DNA of 64,000 bases. Origin: Acidovorax sp. (GTDB lineage Bacteria; Pseudomonadota; Gammaproteobacteria; Burkholderiales; Burkholderiaceae_C). The DNA lies in contig JAITLO010000032.1 of NCBI GenBank assembly GCA_031277855.1, positions 62,001 through 126,000 on the forward strand, in the 5' to 3' direction. Made by a program: the position numbers and the translations under genes. The notes beneath the pieces were generated by a model that saw nothing but the letters and a program-made list of their open reading frames with translations, did no database searches and was not told the DNA's origin. Positions 46,811 to 55,556 of this stretch are shown here, piece after piece. Within the stretch, counting starts at the first letter, position 1. Each line of letters opens with the position of its first letter.

Positions 46811-48826
46811 ATGACCTCTGCCGACCACAGCCCGGAACGCCGGCGCATCCAAGAACTTCCCGACGAACTCATCAGCCAGATCGCTGCTGGCGAGGTGGTC
46901 GAGCGGCCCGCCTCTGTCGTGCGCGAGCTGGTGGACAACGCCCTGGATGCCGGTGCCAGCCAGATCACCTTGCGCCTGCTGGCCGGCGGCGTGCGTCTGA
47001 TCGCCGTGGAGGACGACGGCATAGGCATCCCCCGCGAAGAGCTGCCCGTGGCCCTGCGCCGCCATGCCACCAGCAAGATCCGTGATCTGCACGACCTGGA
47101 AACCGTCTCCACCATGGGCTTTCGGGGCGAAGCCCTGGCCGCCATCGCCTCGGTCTCCGAAGCCGCCATTCTTTCTCGCCCCGCTGGCCAGGAGAATGCC
47201 TTCTTGCTCGACGCCCGCAGCGGCGAGCTGCGCCCCGCAGCCCGCGGCCAGGGCACGACGCTGGAAGTCAAAGAACTGTTCTTCAGCACCCCTGCGCGCC
47301 GCAAGTTTCTGAAAAGCGATGCCACCGAGCTGGCCCACTGCATTGAATCCGTGCGCCGCCATGCCTTGGCCCGCCCGGACGTGGGCTTTGCCATCTGGCA
47401 TGAGGGCAAGCTGGTCGAGCAATGGCGCGCCGTGCCCGCAGGTACGCCCATGGAGCAGGCACTCGCCCTGCGCCTGGCCGATGTGCTGGGCCAGGAATTT
47501 GTCGACAACACTCTGCCCGTGCAACGCACCAGCAGCAACGGCATCACCGTGATCGGCCGCGCCGGCCTGCCGGATGCTGCCCGCTCGCGCCCGGACCAGC
47601 AGTACTGCTATGTCAACGGCCGTTTTGTGCGCGACAAGGTGCTAACCCATGCGGCCAAAAGCGCTTATGAAGACGTGCTGCACGGCCACAAGCAGCCGCT
47701 GTACGCCCTCTATATCGACATCGATCCCGCGCGCGTGGACGTCAACGTCCACCCCACCAAGATCGAGGTGCGCTTTCGCGACAGCCGCGAGGTGCACCAG
47801 GCCGTGCGATATGCCATCGAAGACGCGCTGGCCGCTCCACGTGCCGCGTTGCTGGCCGCCCAAGCGGCCCAAGACGCTGCCGGCAACGATGCGCCCTCCA
47901 CAGGCGGCAACACCGTGGCGCCCGCCGACATGGCTGCCGCCACCGCACCTGCTGCAGCCTGGCAACCCCAAATGCCAACGCGCGCACCCCAGATTCAATA
48001 CCCCATGCCGCTGCCTGAGCGCGCCGGCCATGTGGTCAACGATATGACGGCGCTGTGGGCACCCATGCGTGAAGGCTCTGCGCAGCCACCTCAGCCCAAT
48101 AGCCCTGCACCACAGGTACACAGCGCCACAGTTACTGCAGACACCAGCACCACAGACCAAGGTCTGGCAGCCGCCCCATGGAATGCCACGCAGCCAGAGT
48201 CAGCGCCCAGCCCAGATACTGCTGCACCCGATGCAGCGGCCTGGCCGCTGGGCCGGGCCGTGGCCCAGATCCACGGCGTCTACATCCTGGCCGAAAACGC
48301 CCAGGGCATGGTGATTGTGGACATGCATGCCGCCCACGAGCGCATCGTTTACGAGCGCCTCAAATCCCAGTTGGGCAATGACCAGCCCATTGCCAGCCAG
48401 CCCCTGCTCATACCCGCCACCTTTGCCGCCACGCCCCAGGAAGTGGCCACGGCCGAGGCCCATGCAGAAACTCTGCGCGAGCTGGGCCTGGAAGTGGCCC
48501 CGTTCTCGCCCAAGACCCTGGCCGTGCGCGCCGTGCCCTCCACCCTGGCCCAGGGCGATGCGGTGGAGCTGGCGCGCAGCGTGCTGGCCGAGCTGGAACA
48601 GCAAGACGCCAGCGGCGTGGTGCAACGCGCGCGCAACGAGATCCTGGCCACCATGGCCTGCCACGGTGCCGTGCGCGCCAACCGCAAGCTGACGCTGGAC
48701 GAAATGAACGCCCTGCTGCGCCAAATGGAGACCACAGAGCGTTCCGACCAATGCAACCACGGCCGCCCCACCTGGCGCCAGCTGAATATGAAAGAGCTGG
48801 ACGCGCTGTTTCTGCGCGGCCGCTGA
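46811..48826 (+). CDS. mutL: DNA mismatch repair protein MutL (with endonuclease motif)
   Basis: Couples MutS to downstream repair. 671 residues from the ATG at 46811 (the frame opens earlier at 46742). The GHKL ATPase motifs are ELVDNALDAGA, VEDDGIGI and TMGFRGEAL. A Pro/Ala/Gln-rich linker of about 150 residues follows. The C-terminal domain has DMHAAHERIVYE, the DQHA(X)2E(X)4E-type metal endonuclease motif that E. coli MutL lacks, plus ACHGAVRA and CNHGRPTW, which complete the metal site. This therefore predicts a nicking MutL without need for MutH. Confidence 0.95.
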   Translation: MTSADHSPERRRIQELPDELISQIAAGEVVERPASVVRELVDNALDAGASQITLRLLAGGVRLIAVEDDGIGIPREELPVALRRHATSKIRDLHDLETVSTMGFRGEALAAIASVSEAAILSRPAGQENAFLLDARSGELRPAARGQGTTLEVKELFFSTPARRKFLKSDATELAHCIESVRRHALARPDVGFAIWHEGKLVEQWRAVPAGTPMEQALALRLADVLGQEFVDNTLPVQRTSSNGITVIGRAGLPDAARSRPDQQYCYVNGRFVRDKVLTHAAKSAYEDVLHGHKQPLYALYIDIDPARVDVNVHPTKIEVRFRDSREVHQAVRYAIEDALAAPRAALLAAQAAQDAAGNDAPSTGGNTVAPADMAAATAPAAAWQPQMPTRAPQIQYPMPLPERAGHVVNDMTALWAPMREGSAQPPQPNSPAPQVHSATVTADTSTTDQGLAAAPWNATQPESAPSPDTAAPDAAAWPLGRAVAQIHGVYILAENAQGMVIVDMHAAHERIVYERLKSQLGNDQPIASQPLLIPATFAATPQEVATAEAHAETLRELGLEVAPFSPKTLAVRAVPSTLAQGDAVELARSVLAELEQQDASGVVQRARNEILATMACHGAVRANRKLTLDEMNALLRQMETTERSDQCNHGRPTWRQLNMKELDALFLRGR

Positions 48827-48852
48827 GCCCCCTGTTTTCTGTTGTGCCTTCC

Positions 48853-49695
48853 ATGGATTCTTCCTCCCGCAGCCTGCCCGTGACGCCGTTTTTTGCCCGC
48901 GTACGCCAGGCCCTGCCCGACTTCTCCCCCACCGAGCGCAAGCTGGCCCAGATGGTGCTGGACCAGCCGCTCAACCCCGCCGGCTACAGCGCCAGCGAGC
49001 TGGCCCAGCTCACCGGGGTATCGAATGCCACCGTCACCCGCTTTGTGCGCCGCCTGGGCTTTGAAAGCTATGACGAGGCCCGCCGCCAAGCCCGACTCGA
49101 CAGCACCCCCAGCGGCGTGCCACTGTCCGTACATGTGGCCGAGCATGCCCCCACACCCATGCAGCTATGGCAGCAGGTGCAGGAAAACGTGGCCGCCACC
49201 GTGACCCAGATTCCCGCCACGGTGATGGATGCCATGGCCGCAGCCCTTAACCAGGCACCTCAGGTGTTCTGCATGGGCCTGCAGCAAAACCACAGCCTGG
49301 CCACCCATTTGCGCTGGCAGCTGCGCCACGGCCTGGGCAAGCGTGCCTATCTGGTGCCCGACCTGGGCGAAACCGTGGAAGACGTGTTGCCCCGGCTGGA
49401 CACCCACGACCTGGTGGTGCTGTTTGCCCTGCACAGCACCGACCCACTGCTGGCCGAAGTGGCCCAGGCCGCGCGTGCAGCAGGCGCCAAGGTGCTGTGC
49501 ATGACCGACCTGGGCAGCAGTGCCCCGGCTTCAGACTGGCTGCTGCGCTGCCACACCAGCGCCTACAGCCGCAACGAGGCCAGCGCCCAACGCCATGTGC
49601 CCCCGGTGTTTGACACCACCGCCGCCTCGGCCCTGATCTACAGCCTCACCGCCCACGCGGTGCAATGGCGGGCCACGCCCTTCGAGCTGGTATAG
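48853..49695 (+). CDS. RpiR/MurR-family transcriptional regulator
   Basis: 280 residues from the ATG at 48853: an N-terminal HTH_6 domain (SASELAQLTGVSNATVTRFVRRLGFESYDEARR) and a SIS sugar-phosphate-binding domain (about 120-270). RpiR-type regulators respond to phosphosugars and control central carbon or amino sugar genes. It lies upstream of gdhA with a terminator between them. Whether gdhA is its target is not shown by the sequence. Confidence 0.9.
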   Translation: MDSSSRSLPVTPFFARVRQALPDFSPTERKLAQMVLDQPLNPAGYSASELAQLTGVSNATVTRFVRRLGFESYDEARRQARLDSTPSGVPLSVHVAEHAPTPMQLWQQVQENVAATVTQIPATVMDAMAAALNQAPQVFCMGLQQNHSLATHLRWQLRHGLGKRAYLVPDLGETVEDVLPRLDTHDLVVLFALHSTDPLLAEVAQAARAAGAKVLCMTDLGSSAPASDWLLRCHTSAYSRNEASAQRHVPPVFDTTAASALIYSLTAHAVQWRATPFELV

Positions 49696-49744
49696 CGCAG
49701 AGACATCCCCCGGCAGGCTCGCAGACGGCGGCCCTGCCCCAAGC

Positions 49745-49800
49745 AAGGCGCACAGGAGTGCATCCACCACGGATGCATCCCTGTGCGCCTTGTGGTTTTT
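49745..49800 (+). terminator. RpiR gene terminator
   Basis: Long stem AAGGCGCACAG..TGCATCC / GGATGCA..CTGTGCGCCTT followed by TGTGGTTTTT. Confidence 0.85.
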
Positions 49801-49835
49801 GGAATGCGCCAAAACGGTGCAAACAGGCTTGCATC

Positions 49836-49919
49836 GCACCAAACCGCGGAATCCATGCACCAAACTTATAGAAGTTATGCACCACACATCGCATAAATGC
49901 ATACATTTTTGGCATAATG
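49836..49919 (+). promoter_or_regulatory. gdhA promoter region with three phased direct repeats
   Basis: GCACCAAAC occurs at 49836-49844 and 49857-49865, and the variant GCACCACAC at 49879-49887: periods of 21 and 22 bases, two helical turns. A -10-like CATAAT lies at 49914-49919. The hexamer GCACCA is also the half-site of NtrC-type operators, but the arrangement here is direct, not inverted. Confidence 0.55.
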
Positions 49920-49967
49920 TTGACATCGCATCTCCGCGATGGTCCTTTTGTCTGCTGAAAGTTTCCG

Positions 49968-51314
49968 ATGAAGTACGCCTCCCTCGACCAGTTCCTGCAA
50001 GAAGTTGCGGCCCGCAACCCTGGCCAGCCCGAGTTCCTGCAAGCCGTCACCGAAGTCATGGAGTCCCTGTGGCCCTTCATCGAACACAACCCCAAGTACG
50101 CCGACAACGCCCTACTGGAGCGCCTGGTCGAGCCTGAGCGCATCATCCAGTTCCGCATCAGCTGGACCGATGACAAAGGCCAGGTGCAGGTCAACCGGGG
50201 CTTCCGCATCCAGCACAGCATGGCAATTGGTCCCTACAAGGGCGGTCTGCGTTTCCACCCCTCGGTCAACCAGTCGGTGCTGAAGTTCCTGGCCTTTGAG
50301 CAGACCTTCAAGAACGCGCTGACCACGCTGCCCATGGGTGGTGGCAAGGGTGGCTCGGACTTCGACCCCAAGGGCAAGAGCCCGGCCGAAGTCATGCGTT
50401 TTTGCCAGGCCTTTGTGCAGGAACTGTTCCGCCATGTGGGCCCGGACACCGATGTGCCGGCCGGCGACATCGGCGTGGGTGGTCGTGAAGTGGGCTTCAT
50501 GGCCGGCATGTACAAAAAGCTGTCCAACAACGCCGCCTGCGTTTTCACCGGAAAGGGCCTGAGCTTTGGCGGCTCGCTGATCCGCCCCGAAGCCACGGGC
50601 TACGGCACTGTCTACTTCGCCGACGAAATGCTCAAGACCCGCGGCCAGTCGTTCCAGGGCATGACCGTGTCCGTCTCCGGCTCCGGCAACGTGGCCCAGT
50701 ACGCAGTGGAAAAGGCCATGGCCCTGGGCGCCAAGGTCGTGACCGTGTCCGACTCCTCCGGCACCGTGTACGACAAGAACGGTTTCTCGCCCGAGAAACT
50801 GGCCATCCTGATGGATATCAAGAACAACCAGTACGGCCGCGTCAGCGACTACGCTGCCCAAGTGCAAGGCGTGGAATTCCTGGCCGGTCAGCGCCCCTGG
50901 TCCATCAAGGTGGACGTGGCCCTGCCCTGCGCCACCCAGAACGAGTTGGACCTGGAAGATGCCAAGACCTTGATCGCCAACGGCGTGATCTGTGTGGCCG
51001 AAGGCGCCAACATGCCTTCCACCATTGAAGCCGCCAAGGCCTTCGAAGCCGCCGGCGTGCTCTACGCCCCCGGCAAGGCATCGAATGCCGGTGGTGTGGC
51101 CACCTCGGGCCTGGAAATGTCGCAAAACGCCGCCCGCCTGGGCTGGCCCGCCGAAGAGGTGGACGCCCGTTTGCTGCAAATCATGCAAGGCATCCACGCC
51201 GCCTGCGTGAAATACGGCAAGCGTGCCGATGGCTCCATCAGCTATATCGACGGCGCCAACATCGCCGGCTTTGTGAAGGTGGCCGATGCCATGCAAGCCC
51301 AAGGCGTGATCTGA
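49968..51314 (+). CDS. gdhA: NADP-specific glutamate dehydrogenase GdhA
   Basis: Aminates 2-oxoglutarate to glutamate; cytoplasmic hexamer. 448 residues, the length of E. coli GdhA. Motifs: substrate site RIQHSMAIGPYKGGLRFHPSV, catalytic Lys in LPMGGGKGGSDFDPKG, dinucleotide-binding VSGSGNVAQYA and PSTIEAAKAF. The ATG at 49968 is chosen although only a weak GAAAG-type site lies upstream. Single gene with its own terminator and a repeat-bearing promoter. Confidence 0.97.
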   Translation: MKYASLDQFLQEVAARNPGQPEFLQAVTEVMESLWPFIEHNPKYADNALLERLVEPERIIQFRISWTDDKGQVQVNRGFRIQHSMAIGPYKGGLRFHPSVNQSVLKFLAFEQTFKNALTTLPMGGGKGGSDFDPKGKSPAEVMRFCQAFVQELFRHVGPDTDVPAGDIGVGGREVGFMAGMYKKLSNNAACVFTGKGLSFGGSLIRPEATGYGTVYFADEMLKTRGQSFQGMTVSVSGSGNVAQYAVEKAMALGAKVVTVSDSSGTVYDKNGFSPEKLAILMDIKNNQYGRVSDYAAQVQGVEFLAGQRPWSIKVDVALPCATQNELDLEDAKTLIANGVICVAEGANMPSTIEAAKAFEAAGVLYAPGKASNAGGVATSGLEMSQNAARLGWPAEEVDARLLQIMQGIHAACVKYGKRADGSISYIDGANIAGFVKVADAMQAQGVI

Positions 51315-51346
51315 CCATCTGATCGCCTGCGCAAGCATCCATATGC

Positions 51347-51374
51347 AAACAGGGGCCTTGGGCCCCTGTTTTTA
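51347..51374 (+). terminator. gdhA terminator
   Basis: AAACAGGGGCC-TTG-GGCCCCTGTTT followed by further T. Confidence 0.9.
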
Positions 51375-51404
51375 TTTCACCGTATCCACACCGACAGGCA
51401 GATC

Positions 51405-51848
51405 TCAATCGTCCTCGCCGGGCACCCAAAGTGATCTGGCAGAAAGCCCTTGCTGCTCTTGTTCACGCCACAGCTGCGCCATGCGCCACGCCAGCCAGCC
51501 GCAGAGCAGCCAGCTGAACAGGCCGATGAACCAGCCTGTCACAAACGCCAGCACAAACCACAGCAGCAGCACGGTCAGCGGACCTGCCCGCCGAAGCAAG
51601 ACCCAGCAGATGGGACTCAAGGCCAAGGCAACGAGGGGCGTGTAAACAAACACCGCCATATAGCCGCTGCTGCCTTCAAACCCTGAGCCGAAAAAGTCCG
51701 GTTGAAAGTAGAAGATGAAGACGGCGGAGAGTGCAGCGAGAAACACACCCAGCGCCAAGGCCAGAGCGCCACGTGACAGGGAAGAAATTGGTGGTGAAGT
51801 GGAAGAAGACATGGCGGGTGCGCCATGGTCCGAAGCTGACAGGGTCAT
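51405..51848 (-). CDS. Hypothetical membrane protein
   Basis: 147 residues (an alternative ATG at 51812 gives 135) with four hydrophobic segments, e.g. GALALALGVFLAALSAVFIF and LTVLLLWFVLAFVTGWFIGLF, and a hydrophilic C-terminus rich in Glu/Gln. No known family recognised. It lies convergent to gdhA. Confidence 0.65.
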   Translation of the reverse strand: MTLSASDHGAPAMSSSTSPPISSLSRGALALALGVFLAALSAVFIFYFQPDFFGSGFEGSSGYMAVFVYTPLVALALSPICWVLLRRAGPLTVLLLWFVLAFVTGWFIGLFSWLLCGWLAWRMAQLWREQEQQGLSARSLWVPGEDD

Positions 51849-51959
51849 GCGGCGGGATGGCGATCAGTAAGCGAATCCGTGAACGAATACAGGCAGTGCA
51901 TCCTATCAGCGCACGACGCGGATGCAGCAAACGCCTCCCGCGCCGTGGCAAGGCTTGGA

Positions 51960-52700
51960 TCACCGCGCCGACCACACCGACAGCAGCATGGCCGCCCCCG
52001 ACAAGGTCAACAGCCCCAACACCAGTTGCCGAAAACGTGCCTCGCTGATGCCTATGTACAGCCGCGTTCCCAGCCAGGTAGGCAGCAGCATGGCGGGAGC
52101 CACCACGGCAAACAGCGGCAGCATGTCACGCGTCACCATGCCTGTGCCCAGGTACACGCCCATGGTCACCAGCAGCATGGAAAGGTTGAAGTTCTGTATC
52201 ACCGCCCGCTGCACGTCCTTGGGATAGCCACGCAGCGTGCACCACAGCGTGGGCACCACTCCGGTAAACCCGCCCAGGCCCCCCATCACACCGCCGGCCA
52301 GGCCAGAGGCCGCATCTGCCCAACGCCCCCCCACGTTCAAGGCTGGCCAACGTGGCGCCAGCAGCATCAAGGGGCACCACAGCACCAGAAAACCGCCCAA
52401 CAAGGCCTTGAACCACCACATATCCAGCTGCGGCAGCAGCCACACCCCCAGCGGAATGCCTGCCAAGCCACCCAGCACAAAGGGCAGCAACTGCGCCCAC
52501 ACAAAGCTCCGGCGCACGGTAAACGCCGCCAGCAACTGGCCCAGCAGCGCACCAAACACCGTCAACACAGCAGCCAGCTGCGGCGGCAGCACCCAGGCCC
52601 AGAAAGACATGGCCACCATGCCAAAGGCAAAACCCGACAGACCCTGCACAAAGCCCGCCACCCCGGCGCCCAGCGCCACCACCAGCCATACCGACTCCAT
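51960..52700 (-). CDS. TauE/SafE-family sulfite or organosulfonate exporter
   Basis: Inner-membrane protein of 246 residues with about seven hydrophobic segments. Family features: GAGVAGFVQGLSGFAFGMVA at the N-terminus and GLAGGVMGGLGGFTGVVPTL in the second half. Divergent from a LysR regulator 134 bases away, which probably controls it. Confidence 0.87.
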   Translation of the reverse strand: MESVWLVVALGAGVAGFVQGLSGFAFGMVAMSFWAWVLPPQLAAVLTVFGALLGQLLAAFTVRRSFVWAQLLPFVLGGLAGIPLGVWLLPQLDMWWFKALLGGFLVLWCPLMLLAPRWPALNVGGRWADAASGLAGGVMGGLGGFTGVVPTLWCTLRGYPKDVQRAVIQNFNLSMLLVTMGVYLGTGMVTRDMLPLFAVVAPAMLLPTWLGTRLYIGISEARFRQLVLGLLTLSGAAMLLSVWSAR

Positions 52701-52834
52701 AAAACCCTCTTTTTTCTATTCCTGCATCGCCCCACAGCACGGGGAGATGGCATGGATTCTGGCCACAAGCCATAAGTAGAAAATCGTTATTTCTTATTGA
52801 TTGATATGCTTTCACTTATGAAAGAAAAATTGCT

Positions 52835-53803
52835 GTGACACCCTCTACAGACCTGGGCCTGGCCCGCCGCCTGGCCCAGCGCCTGAAGATGAAGCATTTG
52901 CTGCTGCTGGTGGCCATAGCCCAGCAGCGCTCGCTGACCCGTGTGGCCGAGCAAATGGCCACCAGCCAGCCCGCCGTCACCCAGGCCCTGGCCGAGCTGG
53001 AGGCCTTGTTCGGCGCACCGCTGTTCACCCGCTCCTCACGCGGCATGGCACCTACGCCCCTGGGTGAGTTGGTATTGGCCCGTGCCCAGACCCTGCTGGC
53101 CGATCTGGACCATTGGGCCTTGGACATTGCCGCCGTAGCCCAGGAGCGCGCCGCCCATTTGCAGGTGGGGGTGATTCCCTTTCTGCCCGGCCGCATGCTG
53201 GCCCAGGCCATAGACCACACACGCCTGCAAGGCCGCCGCATCACCGTGACACTGCACGAGGCCACCAGCGACCAGTTGCTGGCCCGGCTGCGCGCCCATG
53301 AGCTGGACTGTGTGATTGGCCGCAGCTCCGCCATTTTGGACATGGCGGGCCTGCGCCATACCGTGCTGTACGCGCAGACTCCCAAGCTGGTGACCCACCG
53401 CCGCCTGGCCACGCGCCTGGCCCGCCGCCCGCTGGCCTGGGCCGAATTGGCCGAGCTGGACTGGGTGCTAGGGCCACGCAACACTCCCATGCGCGAGCAG
53501 ATCACCGACTTCTTTCTGCGCGCCGGTGTGGAGCCGCCCCCGCCCTATGTGGAAAGCCTGTCAGCCAAGGTGATTGGCGAGCTGGTGGCCGCTAATGAAC
53601 GTGCTGTCTCCATCGTGCCGGCCGATATTGCCCAGGAGCTGGTGCGCATTGCCGGTGTGGCCATCGCCCCGCATGCCTTCGACTGGCAACTGCCTCCGAT
53701 CACGCTGTTCCAGCGCAAGGCCGGTGCACAGTACGCAGAGCTGCAGCGCTTTGTGCAAGCCCTACAGCAGGTCTGCGCCAGCCTGTTCCCCCCCGACCCT
53801 TGA
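52835..53803 (+). CDS. LysR-family transcriptional regulator
   Basis: 322 residues from a GTG at 52835 (an ATG at 52818 leads to a stop). HTH: LVAIAQQRSLTRVAEQMATSQPAVTQALAELEAL. Effector domain begins LQVGVIPFLPGRML. Similar to PcaQ/GbpR-type regulators. The AT-rich gap with TTATTGATTGATATG upstream is the likely shared control region with tauE. Confidence 0.9.
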   Translation: MTPSTDLGLARRLAQRLKMKHLLLLVAIAQQRSLTRVAEQMATSQPAVTQALAELEALFGAPLFTRSSRGMAPTPLGELVLARAQTLLADLDHWALDIAAVAQERAAHLQVGVIPFLPGRMLAQAIDHTRLQGRRITVTLHEATSDQLLARLRAHELDCVIGRSSAILDMAGLRHTVLYAQTPKLVTHRRLATRLARRPLAWAELAELDWVLGPRNTPMREQITDFFLRAGVEPPPPYVESLSAKVIGELVAANERAVSIVPADIAQELVRIAGVAIAPHAFDWQLPPITLFQRKAGAQYAELQRFVQALQQVCASLFPPDP

Positions 53804-53969
53804 GCCCGCTCTGCTTTGCCGCCACGCCCTGCATCTGCACGGGGCTTGGCCTAGCATGACGCCCCTTGCCGCCGCAGCCCTGGCTGTGCGCGGCCTCGCG
53901 TGCCGGCATGGCAGCCTTGCGCAGCCATGGTTTCCGGTACTGTCTCTGACCGCTTTTTTGGCTTCTTCC

Positions 53970-54962
53970 GTGACCCTGCGCTCTTTCTCCATGCCGGCCA
54001 CAGCCTGCCTGGCCGCCCTGTCTTTTTCCGCCCTGGCCCATGATGGAGGCCTGCAGATTTATGGCCGCATCAACACCTCGGTGGAGCGCAGCACCGAAAA
54101 CCACAGCAGCACCAGCGGTGTGCGCAACAACGAATCGTTTTTCGGCTTTCGCGGCAGCGAAGACCTGGGCGGCGGGCTCAAGGCCGGCTTCATCCTGGAA
54201 AGTGGCTTCGAGTCCGACACCGGCGCCAACACCGAAAGCAGCTTTTTCAACCGCAAGAGCGAGGTCTATCTGGCCGGTGAATTCGGCATGCTGCGCATGG
54301 GCCGCATCATCAGCGAGGCCTATTACGCCACGGCAGACATCGTCAACGCGCACAACTTCGACACCGGCACCTCGGCCGACGCGCTCTATGCCTTTGTCTC
54401 CAACGGCGCCAACCACCTCTCCTACCGCGCGCCCACCTGGAACAATCTCACGGTTGAAGTCGGCACCAGCCTGCATGAAAAAACCGCCGAGCCCGCCAAG
54501 AACGCCTGGGACCTGGCCGCCAACTACGAGCGTGGCGACTGGTCATTCGGCCTGGGCTATGGCGACTGGGGCCCTGCCCGCCAGGCCACGCTGCGCGCCA
54601 CCTATGTGCTGAACGACAGCTGGACCTTCTCGGCCTACCACCAGTACAGCCGGGGCTGGGACCATGCCAACTACGCGGTCGATGCCAGCCAGGGCGGCCG
54701 CCACACCACGCGCCTGGCCAGCATCTACACCCAGGGCGCCAACGAGTACCACGTCAACGTGGGCTATGCCGGCAAAGCCGGCGGCCAAGCCGATACCCAG
54801 GCCCTGCAATGGACCCTGGCCTACAACCACAACTTCAGCAAACTGACCAAGGTGTATGCGCTGTTCACCCGCATCCACAACCGCGACCAGGCCAGCTATG
54901 GCACGGGTGTGCAAGGCGGCGATCTGCGCTCATTTGGCGTGGGCATTCGCCAGTATTTTTGA
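53970..54962 (+). CDS. Gram-negative porin (Omp32-like)
   Basis: Outer-membrane trimeric beta-barrel for small solutes. Start uncertain: a GTG at 53970 gives a compact signal peptide ending SFSALA and 330 residues. An ATG at 53856 in the same frame would add 38 residues ahead of it. Typical porin features are LQIYGRINTSVER at the mature N-terminus, FFGFRGSEDLGGGLKAGFILE and a C-terminal Phe in FGVGIRQYF, the barrel assembly signal. No strong ribosome-binding site is visible before either start. The unit ends in a strong terminator. Confidence 0.85.
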   Translation: MTLRSFSMPATACLAALSFSALAHDGGLQIYGRINTSVERSTENHSSTSGVRNNESFFGFRGSEDLGGGLKAGFILESGFESDTGANTESSFFNRKSEVYLAGEFGMLRMGRIISEAYYATADIVNAHNFDTGTSADALYAFVSNGANHLSYRAPTWNNLTVEVGTSLHEKTAEPAKNAWDLAANYERGDWSFGLGYGDWGPARQATLRATYVLNDSWTFSAYHQYSRGWDHANYAVDASQGGRHTTRLASIYTQGANEYHVNVGYAGKAGGQADTQALQWTLAYNHNFSKLTKVYALFTRIHNRDQASYGTGVQGGDLRSFGVGIRQYF

Positions 54963-54990
54963 GAACGTGGTCAAAGCCCTGCCATTGCAC

Positions 54991-55020
54991 AAAAACAAGG
55001 AGCCCCTGGCTCCTTGTTTT
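54991..55020 (+). terminator. Porin gene terminator
   Basis: AAAACAAGGAGCC-CCT-GGCTCCTTGTTTT. Confidence 0.9.
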
Positions 55021-55154
55021 GAATTTGCTTCTTATTCAATAGCTTCAAGCGCCCTCTGCACGCGCATCAAAGGCCTTTTTCACCTGATTTTTGGCTTCCA
55101 ATTTCCGGCGCAGGACTACAGCGTGCTTTCCGTTTTTTCGTAACATCTACGGGC

Positions 55155-55550
55155 ATGAAACGAATCCCACGCCTGCTGCGGGCAAGCATGCTTGCAGCGC
55201 TGCTCCCTCTGACGGCCCAGGCTGCGCCCCCCAGCGCTGCGAGCCATCAGGAAATCGAGCATTTGATTGTCCACCTCCGCAACTCGGGCTGTGAATTCCA
55301 GCGCAATGGCAGCTGGTTCGACAGCAAGCAGGCGGCCGACCATTTGCGCAAGAAATACGACTATCTGCTGCGCAAAGACCTGGTAGCCACAACGGAGGAC
55401 TTCATCACCCGCGCCGGCACCGAAAGCAGCATGAGCAACAAGCCCTATCAGGTGCGCTGCGCCGACCAGCTGGCCCAACCCAGCGCAGTCTGGCTACAGA
55501 CCGAGCTCAAACGCTACCGCTCCAGCACCAGTACCAGCACTAGCAAATAA
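55155..55550 (+). CDS. DUF5329-family periplasmic protein
   Basis: 131 residues with a signal peptide (MKRIPRLLRASMLAALLPL, cleavage after AQA). The mature part carries EIEHLIVHLRNSGCEFQRNGSW, then HLRKKYDYLLRKDLVATTEDFI and YQVRCADQL, the conserved Cys pair of the family. The C-terminal tail is a Ser/Thr run. Function unknown. Confidence 0.8.
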   Translation: MKRIPRLLRASMLAALLPLTAQAAPPSAASHQEIEHLIVHLRNSGCEFQRNGSWFDSKQAADHLRKKYDYLLRKDLVATTEDFITRAGTESSMSNKPYQVRCADQLAQPSAVWLQTELKRYRSSTSTSTSK

Positions 55551-55556
55551 AACCGC

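Noticed and set aside
49836-49887. NtrC binding site upstream of gdhA
   Set aside because: The GCACCA half-sites are direct repeats 21-22 bases apart, not the inverted GCACC-N5-GGTGC arrangement of NtrC sites, and a sigma-54 promoter was not seen.
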